A stretch of DNA of 64,000 bases from an uncultured Pelagibacteraceae bacterium (GCA_902524345.1 CABZCX010000004.1:39334-103333); one strand, 5' to 3'. Numbered from the stretch's first letter, positions 45,723 to 55,813 are shown. A program made the numbers and translations. The notes: generated from the sequence alone by a model not told the origin.

Positions 45723-46710
45723 AATTTTTTTTTTAATTATATTTTTTTTTCAGTCTAGTTCCTTTGCTAATGAAATTCAAAGCTTTGAAAATTGGAAAAA
45801 AAATTTTAAACAAAGAGCTCTAGCATATAATATTTCTGAGAAAACTTTTGATCTTGTAATGGCTGATACTAAGTTTCTATCTAATGTAATAAAATATGAT
45901 AGATATCAACCTGAATTTTATGAGGATACTAAGACTTATATTTCAAAAAGAGCATCCTCAAAAAAATTGAGTAAAGGCACTAACTTTTATTCAAGTAACA
46001 AAAAATTGATTAATACTGTAGAAAATAAGTTTGATATTGAGAAAGAACTTTTATTATCATTAATGGGAATTGAAACTAATTATGGAACCTATGTTGGTAA
46101 GATGGATATTCTTTCTTCACTAGCGACATTAAGTTATGATAAACGAAGATCTGAATTTTTTACTAAAGAACTTCTTATTTTACTTAAATTAATAGATGAA
46201 AATCAAATAGATTATAAATCTTTATATGGTTCATGGGCAGGAGCATTTGGTTTTTTTCAGTTTATGCCCTCAACTATAAAAAATTACGCTATTGATTTTA
46301 ATGCTGATAATTACATAGATTTAAAAAATTCTCATGATGCTTATGCATCTGCTGCAAATTATCTTAAAAAGATTGGTTGGAAAAAAAATTCCCCTTGTTT
46401 TTACCAGATAGATCTAAAAGAAAACACACCAAAAAAATATTTAAATGTTTCTGCTAAAAAACTTCATAATAAAAAAAGATTAAGTTTCTTTAAAAAATAT
46501 ATAAAAAATTATGATGAATTAAGTTTTTTAAAATCGTACTACAATGTTGCAATAATCACTCCTGACAAAGATATTATTCCAGGTGCAGATACTTTAAATC
46601 CTGCTTATATTGTGTTTGACAACTATGAAATAATTCTTCAATGGAATAGATCTCTAAGATTTGCTTTAGCTGTTTGTACCTTAAAGGATAAATTTAAAAA
46701 TGAGCTATAA
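45709..46710 (+). CDS. Lytic murein transglycosylase, MltB/SLT-2 type
   Basis: 333 residues with a signal peptide (1-20, ending SSFA). The catalytic Glu is in 'LMGIETNYGTYVG', followed by 'LSSLATLSYDKRRSEFF' and 'GSWAGAFGFFQFMPSTIKNY', the SLT-2 signature. It cleaves peptidoglycan glycan chains to 1,6-anhydro ends. It is translated next to rlpA and dacC, forming a wall-remodelling operon. Confidence 0.9.
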   Translation: MNKIKIFFLIIFFFQSSSFANEIQSFENWKKNFKQRALAYNISEKTFDLVMADTKFLSNVIKYDRYQPEFYEDTKTYISKRASSKKLSKGTNFYSSNKKLINTVENKFDIEKELLLSLMGIETNYGTYVGKMDILSSLATLSYDKRRSEFFTKELLILLKLIDENQIDYKSLYGSWAGAFGFFQFMPSTIKNYAIDFNADNYIDLKNSHDAYASAANYLKKIGWKKNSPCFYQIDLKENTPKKYLNVSAKKLHNKKRLSFFKKYIKNYDELSFLKSYYNVAIITPDKDIIPGADTLNPAYIVFDNYEIILQWNRSLRFALAVCTLKDKFKNEL

Positions 46711-47446
46711 AATTTTACTTATATTACTCTCCTTTTTTTTGATAGGTTGTGTCCAAGTCCCCAAACAATTTGATAAGACCGAAATAAAATTAGAAAAAAA
46801 ATATGCTAATAGTGGATTTGCCTTAATTTTTCACGAAAGTTTAGATAAAATAAAGAAATTAGATGATAGATCATTAATAATTTATCACAAATCACTAAAA
46901 AGAAAATCAACTGTCAAGATTACAAATCCAAAAAATGGCAAGTCTTTGATTGCAGAAGTGAAATCTAATAATCAAAAGTTTTCAGATTTTTATAATTCTG
47001 TTATATCTAAAAGAATAGCTGAAGATTTGGATCTTGATTTTAATGAACCACTAATAAGAATAACATTAGTCTCAAGAAATTCTGCTTTTATTGCAAAAAA
47101 AAGTAAGACATTCGAAGAAGAAAAAAAAGTTGCTGAAAAAGCACCAGTTGATGGTATTCAAATAAAAGATCTAAATTCAACACCTAAGAAGAAAAAGAAA
47201 AATAAAAAACTTAAATTTTCCTATTCGATAAAACTAGCTGATTTTTATTATAAAAATTCAGCAAAGACTATGATTTTACGAATTAAAAATGAAACAAATA
47301 TTAAAAATTCTAGAATACAACAACTTTCTAAAACAAAATTTAGAGTACTAATAGGCCCCTTTAATGATATAAAAAGTTTAAAAGAGTCCTACGAAAAACT
47401 TAGGCCAATGAATTTTGAAAATTTAGAAATACTGAATAATGTTTAA
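46700..47446 (+). CDS. rlpA: RlpA-like lipoprotein with SPOR domain (divergent)
   Basis: 248 residues. The lipobox 'FFLIGCVQ' gives a lipid-attached Cys near residue 17. A double-psi beta-barrel-like part (about 35-125, 'STVKITNPKNGKSLIAEVKS') is followed by a basic linker and a C-terminal SPOR domain ('RIQQLSKTKFRVLIGPF'). In catalytic RlpA the segment after 'V' reads NDRGPY; here it is KSNNQKF, so the catalytic Asp seems lost. It may bind denuded glycan at the septum without cutting it. Confidence 0.78.
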   Translation: MSYKILLILLSFFLIGCVQVPKQFDKTEIKLEKKYANSGFALIFHESLDKIKKLDDRSLIIYHKSLKRKSTVKITNPKNGKSLIAEVKSNNQKFSDFYNSVISKRIAEDLDLDFNEPLIRITLVSRNSAFIAKKSKTFEEEKKVAEKAPVDGIQIKDLNSTPKKKKKNKKLKFSYSIKLADFYYKNSAKTMILRIKNETNIKNSRIQQLSKTKFRVLIGPFNDIKSLKESYEKLRPMNFENLEILNNV

Positions 47447-48590
47447 GAAGATTTTTATAATTAATTTAACAATATTATTTCTTTCAAGTTACTTGAATGC
47501 AAATATTCAAATAAAGGCTAGAACTGCTATCTTACAAGATTTTTTGTCTGGAGAGATACTTTATGAAAAAGATCCTGATAGATCAATTTACCCAGCTTCG
47601 ATGACTAAAATTATGACATCTATAATCGCTTTTGATTTAATTAAGTCTGGTGATTTAAATTTAGAGGATAAATTTATAATATCAGAAAAAGCATGGAGAT
47701 TATCTACCGCTGGTTACTCCTCAATGTTTATAATGGTTGGGGATGAGGTTACTGTAGAAAATTTACTTAGAGGAATTATTGTTGCTTCTGGAAATGATGC
47801 CTGTATTGCTTTAGCAGAAGGTATTGCGGGGACCGAAGAGGAATTTGCAATTCTGATGACTATGAAGGCCAAAGAATTAGGTATGGAAAATACAAATTTT
47901 ACTAATTCATCAGGAATTAATGATCCAGATAATTACTCGACTGTTAGGGATATTCTTATAATGTCTAATTACCTTATTAAAGAACATCCCGAATATTATC
48001 AATTATTTAGTGAGAAAGAGTTTACTTGGGATAGGACAGGTGGTGACCCCATAACTCAGGGGAATCGTAATCCACTTCTTTATAAAAACCTTGGAGCGGA
48101 TGGTATCAAAACTGGTTACTTAGCAGTCGAAAAATATTCTCTAGCCTCATCATTAGAAAAAAATGGACGAAGATTAATAGCTGTTGGAAGTGGATTTGAA
48201 ACTAAAAATAGTAGGTCTAGAGAAAGTACTAAGTTATTAACCTATGGCATTACAAATTTTGATCTCATCGAAATAGCTAAGGCAAAAAAATCTTTAGACA
48301 AAGTTGATGTTTGGTTAGGAAAAGAAAAACAAGTAAGCGTATATGTTAATGACGACATATATAAAACTATAAAAAAAGCACAAAAAAGATTATTAAAAGT
48401 ATCAATTAATTATAAGGGACCAGTAGAAGCGCCAATTAAAAAAAATCAAATCATTGGAAAATTAAATATTTCTTATAATGAAAACATAATCGGAGAATAT
48501 GATTTGCTAGCAGCTAATGATGTTAAAAAAGTTAACATGTTTTCAAGACTTATGAAGTCTATTAATTATTTGATTTGGGGTGATGTCTAA
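47439..48590 (+). CDS. dacC: D-alanyl-D-alanine carboxypeptidase (PBP5/6 family)
   Basis: 383 residues with a signal peptide (1-21). Penicillin-binding motifs: SMTK in 'IYPASMTKIMTS', SGN in 'VASGNDACIALAEG' and KTG in 'DGIKTGYLAVE'. The C-terminal PBP5-type beta domain follows residue 275. It trims the terminal D-Ala of peptidoglycan stems. Symbol dacA, dacC or dacD cannot be decided. It overlaps rlpA by 8 nt. Confidence 0.92.
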   Translation: MFKKIFIINLTILFLSSYLNANIQIKARTAILQDFLSGEILYEKDPDRSIYPASMTKIMTSIIAFDLIKSGDLNLEDKFIISEKAWRLSTAGYSSMFIMVGDEVTVENLLRGIIVASGNDACIALAEGIAGTEEEFAILMTMKAKELGMENTNFTNSSGINDPDNYSTVRDILIMSNYLIKEHPEYYQLFSEKEFTWDRTGGDPITQGNRNPLLYKNLGADGIKTGYLAVEKYSLASSLEKNGRRLIAVGSGFETKNSRSRESTKLLTYGITNFDLIEIAKAKKSLDKVDVWLGKEKQVSVYVNDDIYKTIKKAQKRLLKVSINYKGPVEAPIKKNQIIGKLNISYNENIIGEYDLLAANDVKKVNMFSRLMKSINYLIWGDV

Positions 48591-49197
48591 TAAGCCTGTT
48601 ATTGTTTTTGAAGGTATTGAATGTAGTGGAAAATCTCTTCATATCAGGAATGTATGTAATTTTTTAAAAAAAAAAAAGATTCCATATATATGTTTAAGAG
48701 AACCTGGTGGTAGTAGAAATTCAGAAATTATTAGAAAATTAATTCTTAATAAAAAATCAAATTTTAATCGAAATACTGATTTATTTTTATATTCCGCCTC
48801 AAGAAGTGAAAATATTCAAAAATTAAAAAGATTTCATAAAAAAAAAATTATACTCATAGATAGATTTACTGACTCCACTGTAGCTTATCAACATTTCGGG
48901 TTAGGTGTTGACTTAAATCTAATAAATAAAATTCATAGTGTGATACTAAATGATTTTAAAATTGATTTTACTTTTTTAAATATTGTAAATAACAAAAACA
49001 TGTTATCAAGATTAAAAAAAAGAGATAAATTGAATAGATATGATAAATTTAGTAGCAAATTTTATGAAAAGGTACAAAAAGGTTATTTAAAAATTGCAAG
49101 AAATAGGAAAAATAAATACTTAATTGTTGATTCAAATCTAGAATTAAAAAGAAATAAAGAAATTATAATTAGAAAGATTAATGATCTTATTAAATGA
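48583..49197 (+). CDS. tmk: Thymidylate kinase
   Basis: The ATG at 48583 is preferred to the GTG one codon earlier (204 residues). P-loop 'FEGIECSGKSLHIRN' is unusual (ECSGKSL rather than DGAGKST) but keeps the GK(S/T). 'REPGGSRNSEIIRK' and 'LIDRFTDSTVAYQ' match the thymidylate-binding motifs. It makes dTDP from dTMP. It overlaps dacC by 8 nt and holB by 4. Confidence 0.92.
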   Translation: MSNKPVIVFEGIECSGKSLHIRNVCNFLKKKKIPYICLREPGGSRNSEIIRKLILNKKSNFNRNTDLFLYSASRSENIQKLKRFHKKKIILIDRFTDSTVAYQHFGLGVDLNLINKIHSVILNDFKIDFTFLNIVNNKNMLSRLKKRDKLNRYDKFSSKFYEKVQKGYLKIARNRKNKYLIVDSNLELKRNKEIIIRKINDLIK

Positions 49198-50114
49198 AAT
49201 TAAATCCTTCAAATCAATTAGAATTATTTATTCACGGAAAAGAATTAAAAAAATTTATATCTTTATATAAAGAAAATAAACTTCCAAATAAGATTTTATT
49301 AAACGGCCGAAAGGGGATAGGTAAATGCACTTTGGCTTATCATTTAATCAATTCTATTCTTTCTGAAAATGAGGATTTTGCGTATAATTTTACAGATTTC
49401 AAAATTGATGAGAGAAATAAATCTTTTAAATTAATTAAAAATGGTTCAAGTCCAAACTTTTCTTTAGTTGACGTTAAAATAGATAAAAAAGTTGTGAACA
49501 TAGATCAAATAAGAGGATTAATAAAAGATTTAAATAAGTCCTCCTTTAATGAAAAACCTAAATTTGTTTTAATTGATAATAGTGAATTTTTGAACAAGAA
49601 TAGCATAAATGCCTTATTAAAAGATATTGAAGAACCAAATATTGGTGTTTATTTTATACTCATTCAAAATCAAAAAAAATTATTAAATACATTAACCTCT
49701 AGATTTGTGAAATTTAACATCCATTTAAGTAATAATGAATCATTGTATACAATAAATAAATTAATAAATGATAATATTCATAATTTGGTTAATAATGAAT
49801 TTATTAATTATTATTTTTCACCAGGTAATATTTATAAGATGATAGATTTTTGTAACGATAATAATATAGATTTTAAAGATATAAAACTTATAGATTTTAT
49901 TAATATTTTGATAAACAATAATCACTTTAAGAAAGACTCAAATCTTAAATATCTTTTTTATGAAGTCTTGGAAAATTTATTAAAACAAAAAACAAAATCA
50001 TTGGACTTAGATCATTACAATTATTTTATTAAAAAAATAAATATAATTAATAAATATAATCTCGATGAGGAATCGCTATTTATTGAATTAAGTGATAAAA
50101 TATTAAATGGGTAA
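49194..50114 (+). CDS. holB: DNA polymerase III delta' subunit
   Basis: 306 residues. An AAA+ clamp-loader fold with P-loop-like 'NGRKGIGKCTLAYHL', and 'VLIDNSEFLNKNSINALLKD' followed by 'EEPNIGVYFILIQ' (sensor/SRC region). It is very Asn/Lys-rich, so similarity is low beyond the motifs; the tmk-holB-metG order supports the call. Confidence 0.87.
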   Translation: MKLNPSNQLELFIHGKELKKFISLYKENKLPNKILLNGRKGIGKCTLAYHLINSILSENEDFAYNFTDFKIDERNKSFKLIKNGSSPNFSLVDVKIDKKVVNIDQIRGLIKDLNKSSFNEKPKFVLIDNSEFLNKNSINALLKDIEEPNIGVYFILIQNQKKLLNTLTSRFVKFNIHLSNNESLYTINKLINDNIHNLVNNEFINYYFSPGNIYKMIDFCNDNNIDFKDIKLIDFINILINNNHFKKDSNLKYLFYEVLENLLKQKTKSLDLDHYNYFIKKINIINKYNLDEESLFIELSDKILNG

Positions 50115-51648
50115 AACATTTTATATCACTACTCCAATTTATTACCCTTCGGCAAAACCTCATATGGGACATGCTTACTCAAGCATAATAGCTGATTTTT
50201 TTGCTAGATTTAAAAGAATAGATGGTTACGAAGTGTTCTTTCTCACTGGTACTGATGAACACGGTCTAAAAATTCAAAGAGCTGCTGAAAAAAAGAAAGT
50301 AGATCCATTAAAATTTTGCGATGAAATAAGCCAAACATTTAAGGATTTATCTAAGACATTAAACCTAACAAATAATGATTTTATAAGAACAACAGAAATA
50401 CGTCACAAAAAATCTGTTCAATATTTATGGGAGGAATTATTAAAAAATGATGATATTTATTTATCAAAATATTCCGGATGGTATTCTGTATCGGATGAAG
50501 CCTTTTATGACGAGAACGAAATTGAAGAAATAGATAATAAAAAAATTGCCATTTCATCAAAATCACCTGTTGAATGGGTTGATGAAGAATCATATTTTTT
50601 TAGATTATCTAAATGGGAAAAGCCACTTTTAGATTTTTATGAAAAAAATCCAAATTTTATTTTACCTGCCTCAAGAAAAAATGAGGTAATTAGTTTTGTA
50701 AAAAGCGGACTAAAAGATTTATCAGTTAGCAGAAAGAGCTTCTCCTGGGGCATTAAAGTTCCAAATGATGAAAAGCACGTGATATATGTATGGTTAGATG
50801 CTTTAACAAATTATATTAGTGCATTAAATTATCCTGACAAAAATAATGATTTATATAAAAAATTCTGGCCTGCCTCAATTCATTTAATTGGAAAAGACAT
50901 ATTAAGATTTCATGCAGTATATTGGCCAGCTTTTCTTTTGGCTGCAGAAATAGATCCTCCAAAAAAAGTATATGGACATGGATGGATACTTTCTAACGAA
51001 GAAAAGATGTCTAAATCAAAAGGTAATATCCTAGATCCATTAGAAATTATAAAACAATATGGACTTGATCCCTTGAGATATTATCTAATAAAAGAAGTAT
51101 CCTTTGGCAATGATGGAAATATTTCTCAGGAAAGATTAGAAGATTGTATCAATAGTGATTTGGCAAATAATTTTGGTAATTTATGCCAACGTGTTTGTGC
51201 TTTTGCCATTAGAAATTGTGATAGTAAGATTCCAGAAAAGATCCAATTTCAGAATGATGATTTAAAAATTTTAAATGAATACACTCGGAATCTAGATAAA
51301 ATAAGATCTGAAATAGATAGTCAAAATATCAATTACTATATTGATTATATTGTTAACCGATTATTTGATGCGAATAAATATTTTAATGATCAAGAACCAT
51401 GGAAAAAAAAAGATGATATAATTAGACTTAATACTATTGTTTACACTACTCTTGAAATTGTAAGAAAAATTACTTATTTGTTATATCCAATTATTCCTCA
51501 TTCATCGTTAAAAGCTTTAGATCTTTTTAATCTTAAGGAAAAAGACATTATTTTTGACACAATCAAAGACAATGAGTTTCTAAAAAAAGGCGGTGATATA
51601 AATAAAATTGATATATTGTTTAATAAAATAGAGAGAAAAAATGATTGA
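50107..51648 (+). CDS. metG: Methionyl-tRNA synthetase
   Basis: 513 residues, class I. HIGH-type 'YYPSAKPHMGHAYSSI' and KMSKS 'EEKMSKSKGNILDP'. The connective-peptide region has no zinc cysteines ('SGWYSVSDEAFYDENE'), the zinc-free form common in alphaproteobacteria. It overlaps holB and tatD by 8 nt each. Confidence 0.95.
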   Translation: MGKTFYITTPIYYPSAKPHMGHAYSSIIADFFARFKRIDGYEVFFLTGTDEHGLKIQRAAEKKKVDPLKFCDEISQTFKDLSKTLNLTNNDFIRTTEIRHKKSVQYLWEELLKNDDIYLSKYSGWYSVSDEAFYDENEIEEIDNKKIAISSKSPVEWVDEESYFFRLSKWEKPLLDFYEKNPNFILPASRKNEVISFVKSGLKDLSVSRKSFSWGIKVPNDEKHVIYVWLDALTNYISALNYPDKNNDLYKKFWPASIHLIGKDILRFHAVYWPAFLLAAEIDPPKKVYGHGWILSNEEKMSKSKGNILDPLEIIKQYGLDPLRYYLIKEVSFGNDGNISQERLEDCINSDLANNFGNLCQRVCAFAIRNCDSKIPEKIQFQNDDLKILNEYTRNLDKIRSEIDSQNINYYIDYIVNRLFDANKYFNDQEPWKKKDDIIRLNTIVYTTLEIVRKITYLLYPIIPHSSLKALDLFNLKEKDIIFDTIKDNEFLKKGGDINKIDILFNKIERKND

Positions 51649-52402
51649 TTCACACTGCCATTTAGATCATGAGCCATTATATAGTGACTTGAATAATGTT
51701 ATCAAAAGATCAAAAGAAATTGGTATTAAGAAATTATTGACCATTTCAACATCTGTGGAAAGTTTCTCAAGAGTAAAAGATATTGTAAAAAAAGATGACA
51801 TAATATTTGGTACTATTGGTATACACCCTCATGAAGCAGACAAGAATGAAATAGATATAGAATTTATTATTAAAAATTTGGATTTGCATAAAAAAATTAT
51901 TGGAGTAGGCGAGACAGGTCTTGATTTTTATTACGACAATTCAGATAGAAATAAACAAATAAAAAGTTTTAAACTTCATATAGAAGCTGCTTTAAAAGCT
52001 AACATACCTTTAATTATTCATTCAAGAAATGCTGAAGAAAAAACCTTTGAGATATTAGATGACTATAAAGACAAAAAACTCAAAATTTTAATGCATTGCT
52101 TTACTGGCTCACAGCATTTTGCTGAAAAACTTTTAAAGCTAAATGCTTATTTTTCAGCAAGTGGCATTATAACTTTTAAAAAATCTATTGAGTTACAAAA
52201 TACATTTAAATTTCTTCCTTTAAATAAGATTTTAATTGAAACTGATAGTCCTTTTCTTGCACCAGTCCCTAATCGGGGGAAAAAAAATGAACCAGCCTTT
52301 ATAGATTTTACTGCTTCAAAACTTGCAGAAATTAAAGGTATTACAAAATCGGAACTTATCAAAATTACCACAGACAACTTTGATAATCTTTTTTTTAATT
52401 AA
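51641..52402 (+). CDS. tatD: TatD-family deoxyribonuclease
   Basis: 253 residues. Metal ligands: 'IDSHCHLD', 'GVGETGLDFYYD', 'PLIIHSRNAEE', 'LMHCFTGS' and 'IETDSPFLAPVPNRGKKNEP'. The family has 3'-exonuclease / DNA-repair activity. It forms an operon with metG and the MBL protein (2 nt downstream). Confidence 0.93.
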   Translation: MIDSHCHLDHEPLYSDLNNVIKRSKEIGIKKLLTISTSVESFSRVKDIVKKDDIIFGTIGIHPHEADKNEIDIEFIIKNLDLHKKIIGVGETGLDFYYDNSDRNKQIKSFKLHIEAALKANIPLIIHSRNAEEKTFEILDDYKDKKLKILMHCFTGSQHFAEKLLKLNAYFSASGIITFKKSIELQNTFKFLPLNKILIETDSPFLAPVPNRGKKNEPAFIDFTASKLAEIKGITKSELIKITTDNFDNLFFN

Positions 52403-52404
52403 AT

Positions 52405-53175
52405 ATGAAATTTATAATACTAGGTTGTGGAAGTTCAATGGGTGTACCAAGACCTGACGGTTTTTTTGGAAATTGTGATCCAAAAAATAAGAAAAATTAT
52501 AGAACACGGTGTTCAGCTTTATTAAAAACCTCTGATCAAAATATCTTATTTGATACATCGCCAGATCTACGTCAACAATTATTGAGACATAAAATAAAGA
52601 AAATAAATAAAGTCCTTTATTCACATATGCATGGTGATCAAACTCATGGAATTAATGATTTAAGACCATTTTATATAAGTAGTAAAAATCAAGTTGATGT
52701 TTATGCTGATAATTTTACATCAGATTACTTAAAAAAAAGTTTTTCATACATTTTTAAAAGTTTTTCCAAAGAGTATCCTGCCACATTGAAACTTCATAGA
52801 TTAAAAAAAATATTCAATATATCAAACTACAAAAAAAATGTTACAATTAGATCAATTAAAGTAAAACATGGTAGAGTAAAATCTAATTGCTTTATAATCG
52901 ATAAGAAGCTAGCTTATATAAGTGATGTGAGTAAAATATACAGTAAAGATTTTAAATATTTTAAAAATTTAAAATTTTTGGTAATTGATTGTCTTTGGTA
53001 TGATTATCATCCATCACATTTTAATTTGGAGACTTCTCTTTCTATGATTAGAAAATTTAAACCTAAAAAGGCTATTTTAACAAATTTATCACCAGTTTTA
53101 GATTATAAGGATCTTAAAAGACTTGTGCCAAAAAATACAATACCTGCATTTGATGGTCTTACTTTAAACTTATAA
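52405..53175 (+). CDS. MBL-fold metallo-hydrolase (PhnP-like)
   Basis: 256 residues. The N-terminal 'LGCGSSMGVPRPDGFFGNCD' and 'RTRCSALLKT' with 'YSHMHGDQTHGINDLR' (HxHxDH-like) are typical of PhnP-like phosphodiesterases found after tatD in alphaproteobacteria. The metal motif reads HMHGDQTHG. Later ligands: 'AYISDVSKI' and 'WYDYHPSHF'. Natural substrate unknown. Its stop overlaps the convergent gpx stop by 6 nt. Confidence 0.87.
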   Translation: MKFIILGCGSSMGVPRPDGFFGNCDPKNKKNYRTRCSALLKTSDQNILFDTSPDLRQQLLRHKIKKINKVLYSHMHGDQTHGINDLRPFYISSKNQVDVYADNFTSDYLKKSFSYIFKSFSKEYPATLKLHRLKKIFNISNYKKNVTIRSIKVKHGRVKSNCFIIDKKLAYISDVSKIYSKDFKYFKNLKFLVIDCLWYDYHPSHFNLETSLSMIRKFKPKKAILTNLSPVLDYKDLKRLVPKNTIPAFDGLTLNL

Positions 53176-53715
53176 GATACTATTTATCTTATTAACTATT
53201 TTATTTGATAGTGGCTTGGTAAAAGAACTAAAGGTTTCTTCTATTTTACCTTCTTTATTGATTAAAATTTTATGAAAGTTCCATTTTGGTACAGCAGAAT
53301 TGCCATGATTAGCTTTAGCCCATTTAAACAGCTCATGTGCGTTTTTTCCTTTTACTTCAGTAATAACAGTGAGTGGAAAAGTTATATTAAAATTTACTTC
53401 ACAAAATTCTTTAACTTCAGAATTTTTTTTCTTTTCTTGATTAAACGAATTTGATGGAACTCCAAGAACAATCAATCCCTTTTTATTATATTTAACCCAA
53501 AGATTTTGAAGGTCTTCATATTGTTTAGTAAAACCGCAATAACTTGCCGTGTTTACAACTAGAACTACTTTATTTTTAAAATCTCTGAAGTTAATGGTTT
53601 CTCCTGAAATTCCCTCAATATTTAAATCAAAAAAATTTTTTTCATAATTTGCTGAACCTGAATTATTAAAAAAAAACATTATTATTCCCAAACATAAGAT
53701 AAATTTTTTTTTCAT
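53170..53715 (-). CDS. Glutathione peroxidase (cysteine type)
   Basis: 181 residues with a possible signal peptide (1-22, ending SGSA), so it may act in the periplasm. The active-site motif is 'NTASYCGFTKQYEDLQ' with Cys instead of selenocysteine. 'VLGVPSNSFNQEKK' contains a Ser-Asn where many have CNQFG. 'PKWNFHKILINKEG' supplies the catalytic Trp. It reduces peroxides, often using thioredoxin. Its ATG overlaps the nhaA stop. Confidence 0.9.
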   Translation of the reverse strand: MKKKFILCLGIIMFFFNNSGSANYEKNFFDLNIEGISGETINFRDFKNKVVLVVNTASYCGFTKQYEDLQNLWVKYNKKGLIVLGVPSNSFNQEKKKNSEVKEFCEVNFNITFPLTVITEVKGKNAHELFKWAKANHGNSAVPKWNFHKILINKEGKIEETFSSFTKPLSNKIVNKINSIL

Positions 53716-54884
53716 TTGTTAGGTGTAAGTAATATTAAAAAGTATCCAAATAAAGTGGATAAAAGTGACCCAGTTAGCACACCTATTTTTACACCATCCA
53801 TATATTGCATGTTGTCTACAAAAGCTAAATTACCAACGAATAAACTCATAGTAAAACCAATACCTGTCAATACACCCACTCCATAAAAATTATACCAATT
53901 TGAATTGTTTGGCATTTGAGCTATTTTTGTCTTGATTGATATATAAGAAAATAGAAATACACCCAATTGTTTCCCAACAAATAATCCCAATACGATACCA
54001 AGTGGAACTTTATCTAAAAGAGAGTTTAAAGACAAACCTTCAAGTGATACTCCAGCATTAGCAAATGCAAATAAGGGCATAATACCAAAAGCTACATATG
54101 GACTAATGGCATGTTCAACTTTAATTAATAAAGAAAAATCTTTTTCTTTTTTTCTGTGTGGAATTGTCATAGCCAAAAGAACTCCAGCGATCGTTGCATG
54201 AATTCCTGAATTGTGAGTGAAATCCCAAAGAAAAATACCTATAACTAAATATGGTAAAAATTTCTTAATATCAAATTTGTTAATTACCAGTAAAAGAATA
54301 AAGGCAAGTAACATCAATGATAAATAATTTATATTCAAATCGCTAGAGTAAAATAACGCAATTATTAAAATTGCACCTAAATCATCAATTATTGCTAAAG
54401 CTGTTAAAAAAACTTTTAAAGACAATGGGACTCTTTTTCCTAACAAAGATAGAACTCCTAAAGAAAAAGCTATATCTGTTGCAGATGGGATTGCCCATCC
54501 ATTAAGTGTTTCGCTATCACCAAAATTTATGAAAATATAAAATAAAGCAGGAATAAGCATTCCACCAACTGCCGCAATTATTGGTAGTAACGCTTGTTTA
54601 ATATTTGATAGTTCTCCTTGTAAAAATTCTCTTTTTATTTCAAGAGTTACAAAAAAGAAAAATATTGCCATTAAAGCATCATTAATCCAGTGTAGAACAC
54701 TTAATTTGATACCAAATTTATTTATACCTATAAAAATGTATTTATCTAAAGTAGAAAAATATAATTCAGACAAATTCGAGTTACTTATAATTAATGCTAT
54801 CACAGCTGCAAATAAAAGAACTAACCCACTAGCTGCTTCTAGCTTAAAAAACCATTTAAAGGGTTTTGAAATATAATTAATCAT
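53712..54884 (-). CDS. nhaA: Na+/H+ antiporter NhaA
   Basis: 390 residues, about twelve helices. The ion-binding Asp pair is in 'LTALAIIDDLGAILIIALFY', and 'IPSATDIAFSLGVLSLLGKR' is the conserved TM4 assembly. It exchanges two protons for one sodium, apt for a marine cell. It is 1 nt downstream of the zinc-ribbon gene on the same strand. Confidence 0.95.
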   Translation of the reverse strand: MINYISKPFKWFFKLEAASGLVLLFAAVIALIISNSNLSELYFSTLDKYIFIGINKFGIKLSVLHWINDALMAIFFFFVTLEIKREFLQGELSNIKQALLPIIAAVGGMLIPALFYIFINFGDSETLNGWAIPSATDIAFSLGVLSLLGKRVPLSLKVFLTALAIIDDLGAILIIALFYSSDLNINYLSLMLLAFILLLVINKFDIKKFLPYLVIGIFLWDFTHNSGIHATIAGVLLAMTIPHRKKEKDFSLLIKVEHAISPYVAFGIMPLFAFANAGVSLEGLSLNSLLDKVPLGIVLGLFVGKQLGVFLFSYISIKTKIAQMPNNSNWYNFYGVGVLTGIGFTMSLFVGNLAFVDNMQYMDGVKIGVLTGSLLSTLFGYFLILLTPNK

Positions 54885-54885
54885 A

Positions 54886-55353
54886 TTATTTAATTAAATC
54901 TTTTATGAACAAAGACATATCCTTAAGTATTTCATATAGATTATATAAGAATAATTCAAGATTAGGAAAAGTAGATGATAATTGTGTTTGAAACGTATCC
55001 AATAGAATTATTAAAGCAATAAAAGACAAAATAGAAACAACTATATAACCGAGTAAATTAGTTAATGTTACTTTTGGACCTTCGTCGTACTTAATCAAAG
55101 CTTTATCTGTATTGTTTATAATCTTATTTGGTGAATCTTTTTTTCTTATATCTATTTTATTTTTTTCTACCTTTTTGTCACTTTCTATTTCATTATTTAA
55201 AAATATTTCTTTTTTTAATTCTAAATTACTCGTTTCATTTTTAAAGAACCAAACGTGACTGCATGACCCACATTGTAAATTACGACCTTCTACTGGAATT
55301 AAATTTTCATCAATTTGAAAGCTTTTTTTACAAGAGGGGCAAGAAATTATCAT
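54886..55353 (-). CDS. MJ0042-type zinc-ribbon membrane protein
   Basis: 155 residues. The N-terminal zinc ribbon 'ISCPSCKKSFQID' and 'LQCGSCSHVW' (two CxxC) match the MJ0042 domain. A charged linker (45-100) and a single helix ('LLGYIVVSILSFIALIILL') follow. Function unknown; the family is common in alphaproteobacteria. Confidence 0.85.
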   Translation of the reverse strand: MIISCPSCKKSFQIDENLIPVEGRNLQCGSCSHVWFFKNETSNLELKKEIFLNNEIESDKKVEKNKIDIRKKDSPNKIINNTDKALIKYDEGPKVTLTNLLGYIVVSILSFIALIILLDTFQTQLSSTFPNLELFLYNLYEILKDMSLFIKDLIK

Positions 55354-55447
55354 GTGTCTGTATATAACAGATTTTTATTAAAATTCTTTAAATTTGGTAG
55401 CTTTATCCCTTTGAAAAAACTGATAACTACTGTATTAGTACATCATT

Positions 55448-55524
<77 letters not shown>

Positions 55525-55531
55525 TCATATT

Positions 55532-55813
55532 ATGAAAAAAGCAAAAATATATATACCAAACAAAAGTGCCATGCAATCTGGGCTTGGGAAATCAAATAAA
55601 TGGATACTAGAATTTGAAACAAAAAATCCAACTCAAAATCCTTTAATGGGCTGGGAAAGTTCAGACGATACTTTGAGTGAATTAAGATTAGAATTTTCAT
55701 CTAAGGACAAAGCTGTTAGTTATGCAAAAAAGAAAAAAATCGATTACGAAATTATTGAGCCAAAAAAAAGGAAAATTATAAAAAAATCTTATGCTAACAA
55801 TTTCTTAAAATAA
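55532..55813 (+). CDS. NADH dehydrogenase accessory subunit, NDUFS4-like
   Basis: The track's start at 55481 reads through the tRNA ('GPEGRRFESCHS' artefact); the ATG at 55532 gives 93 residues. 'IYIPNKSAMQSGLGKSNKWI' and 'PLMGWESSDDTLSELRLEF' match the NDUFS4 family, an accessory subunit of complex I shared by alphaproteobacteria and mitochondria. No other nuo genes are in the window. Confidence 0.9.
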   Translation: MKKAKIYIPNKSAMQSGLGKSNKWILEFETKNPTQNPLMGWESSDDTLSELRLEFSSKDKAVSYAKKKKIDYEIIEPKKRKIIKKSYANNFLK

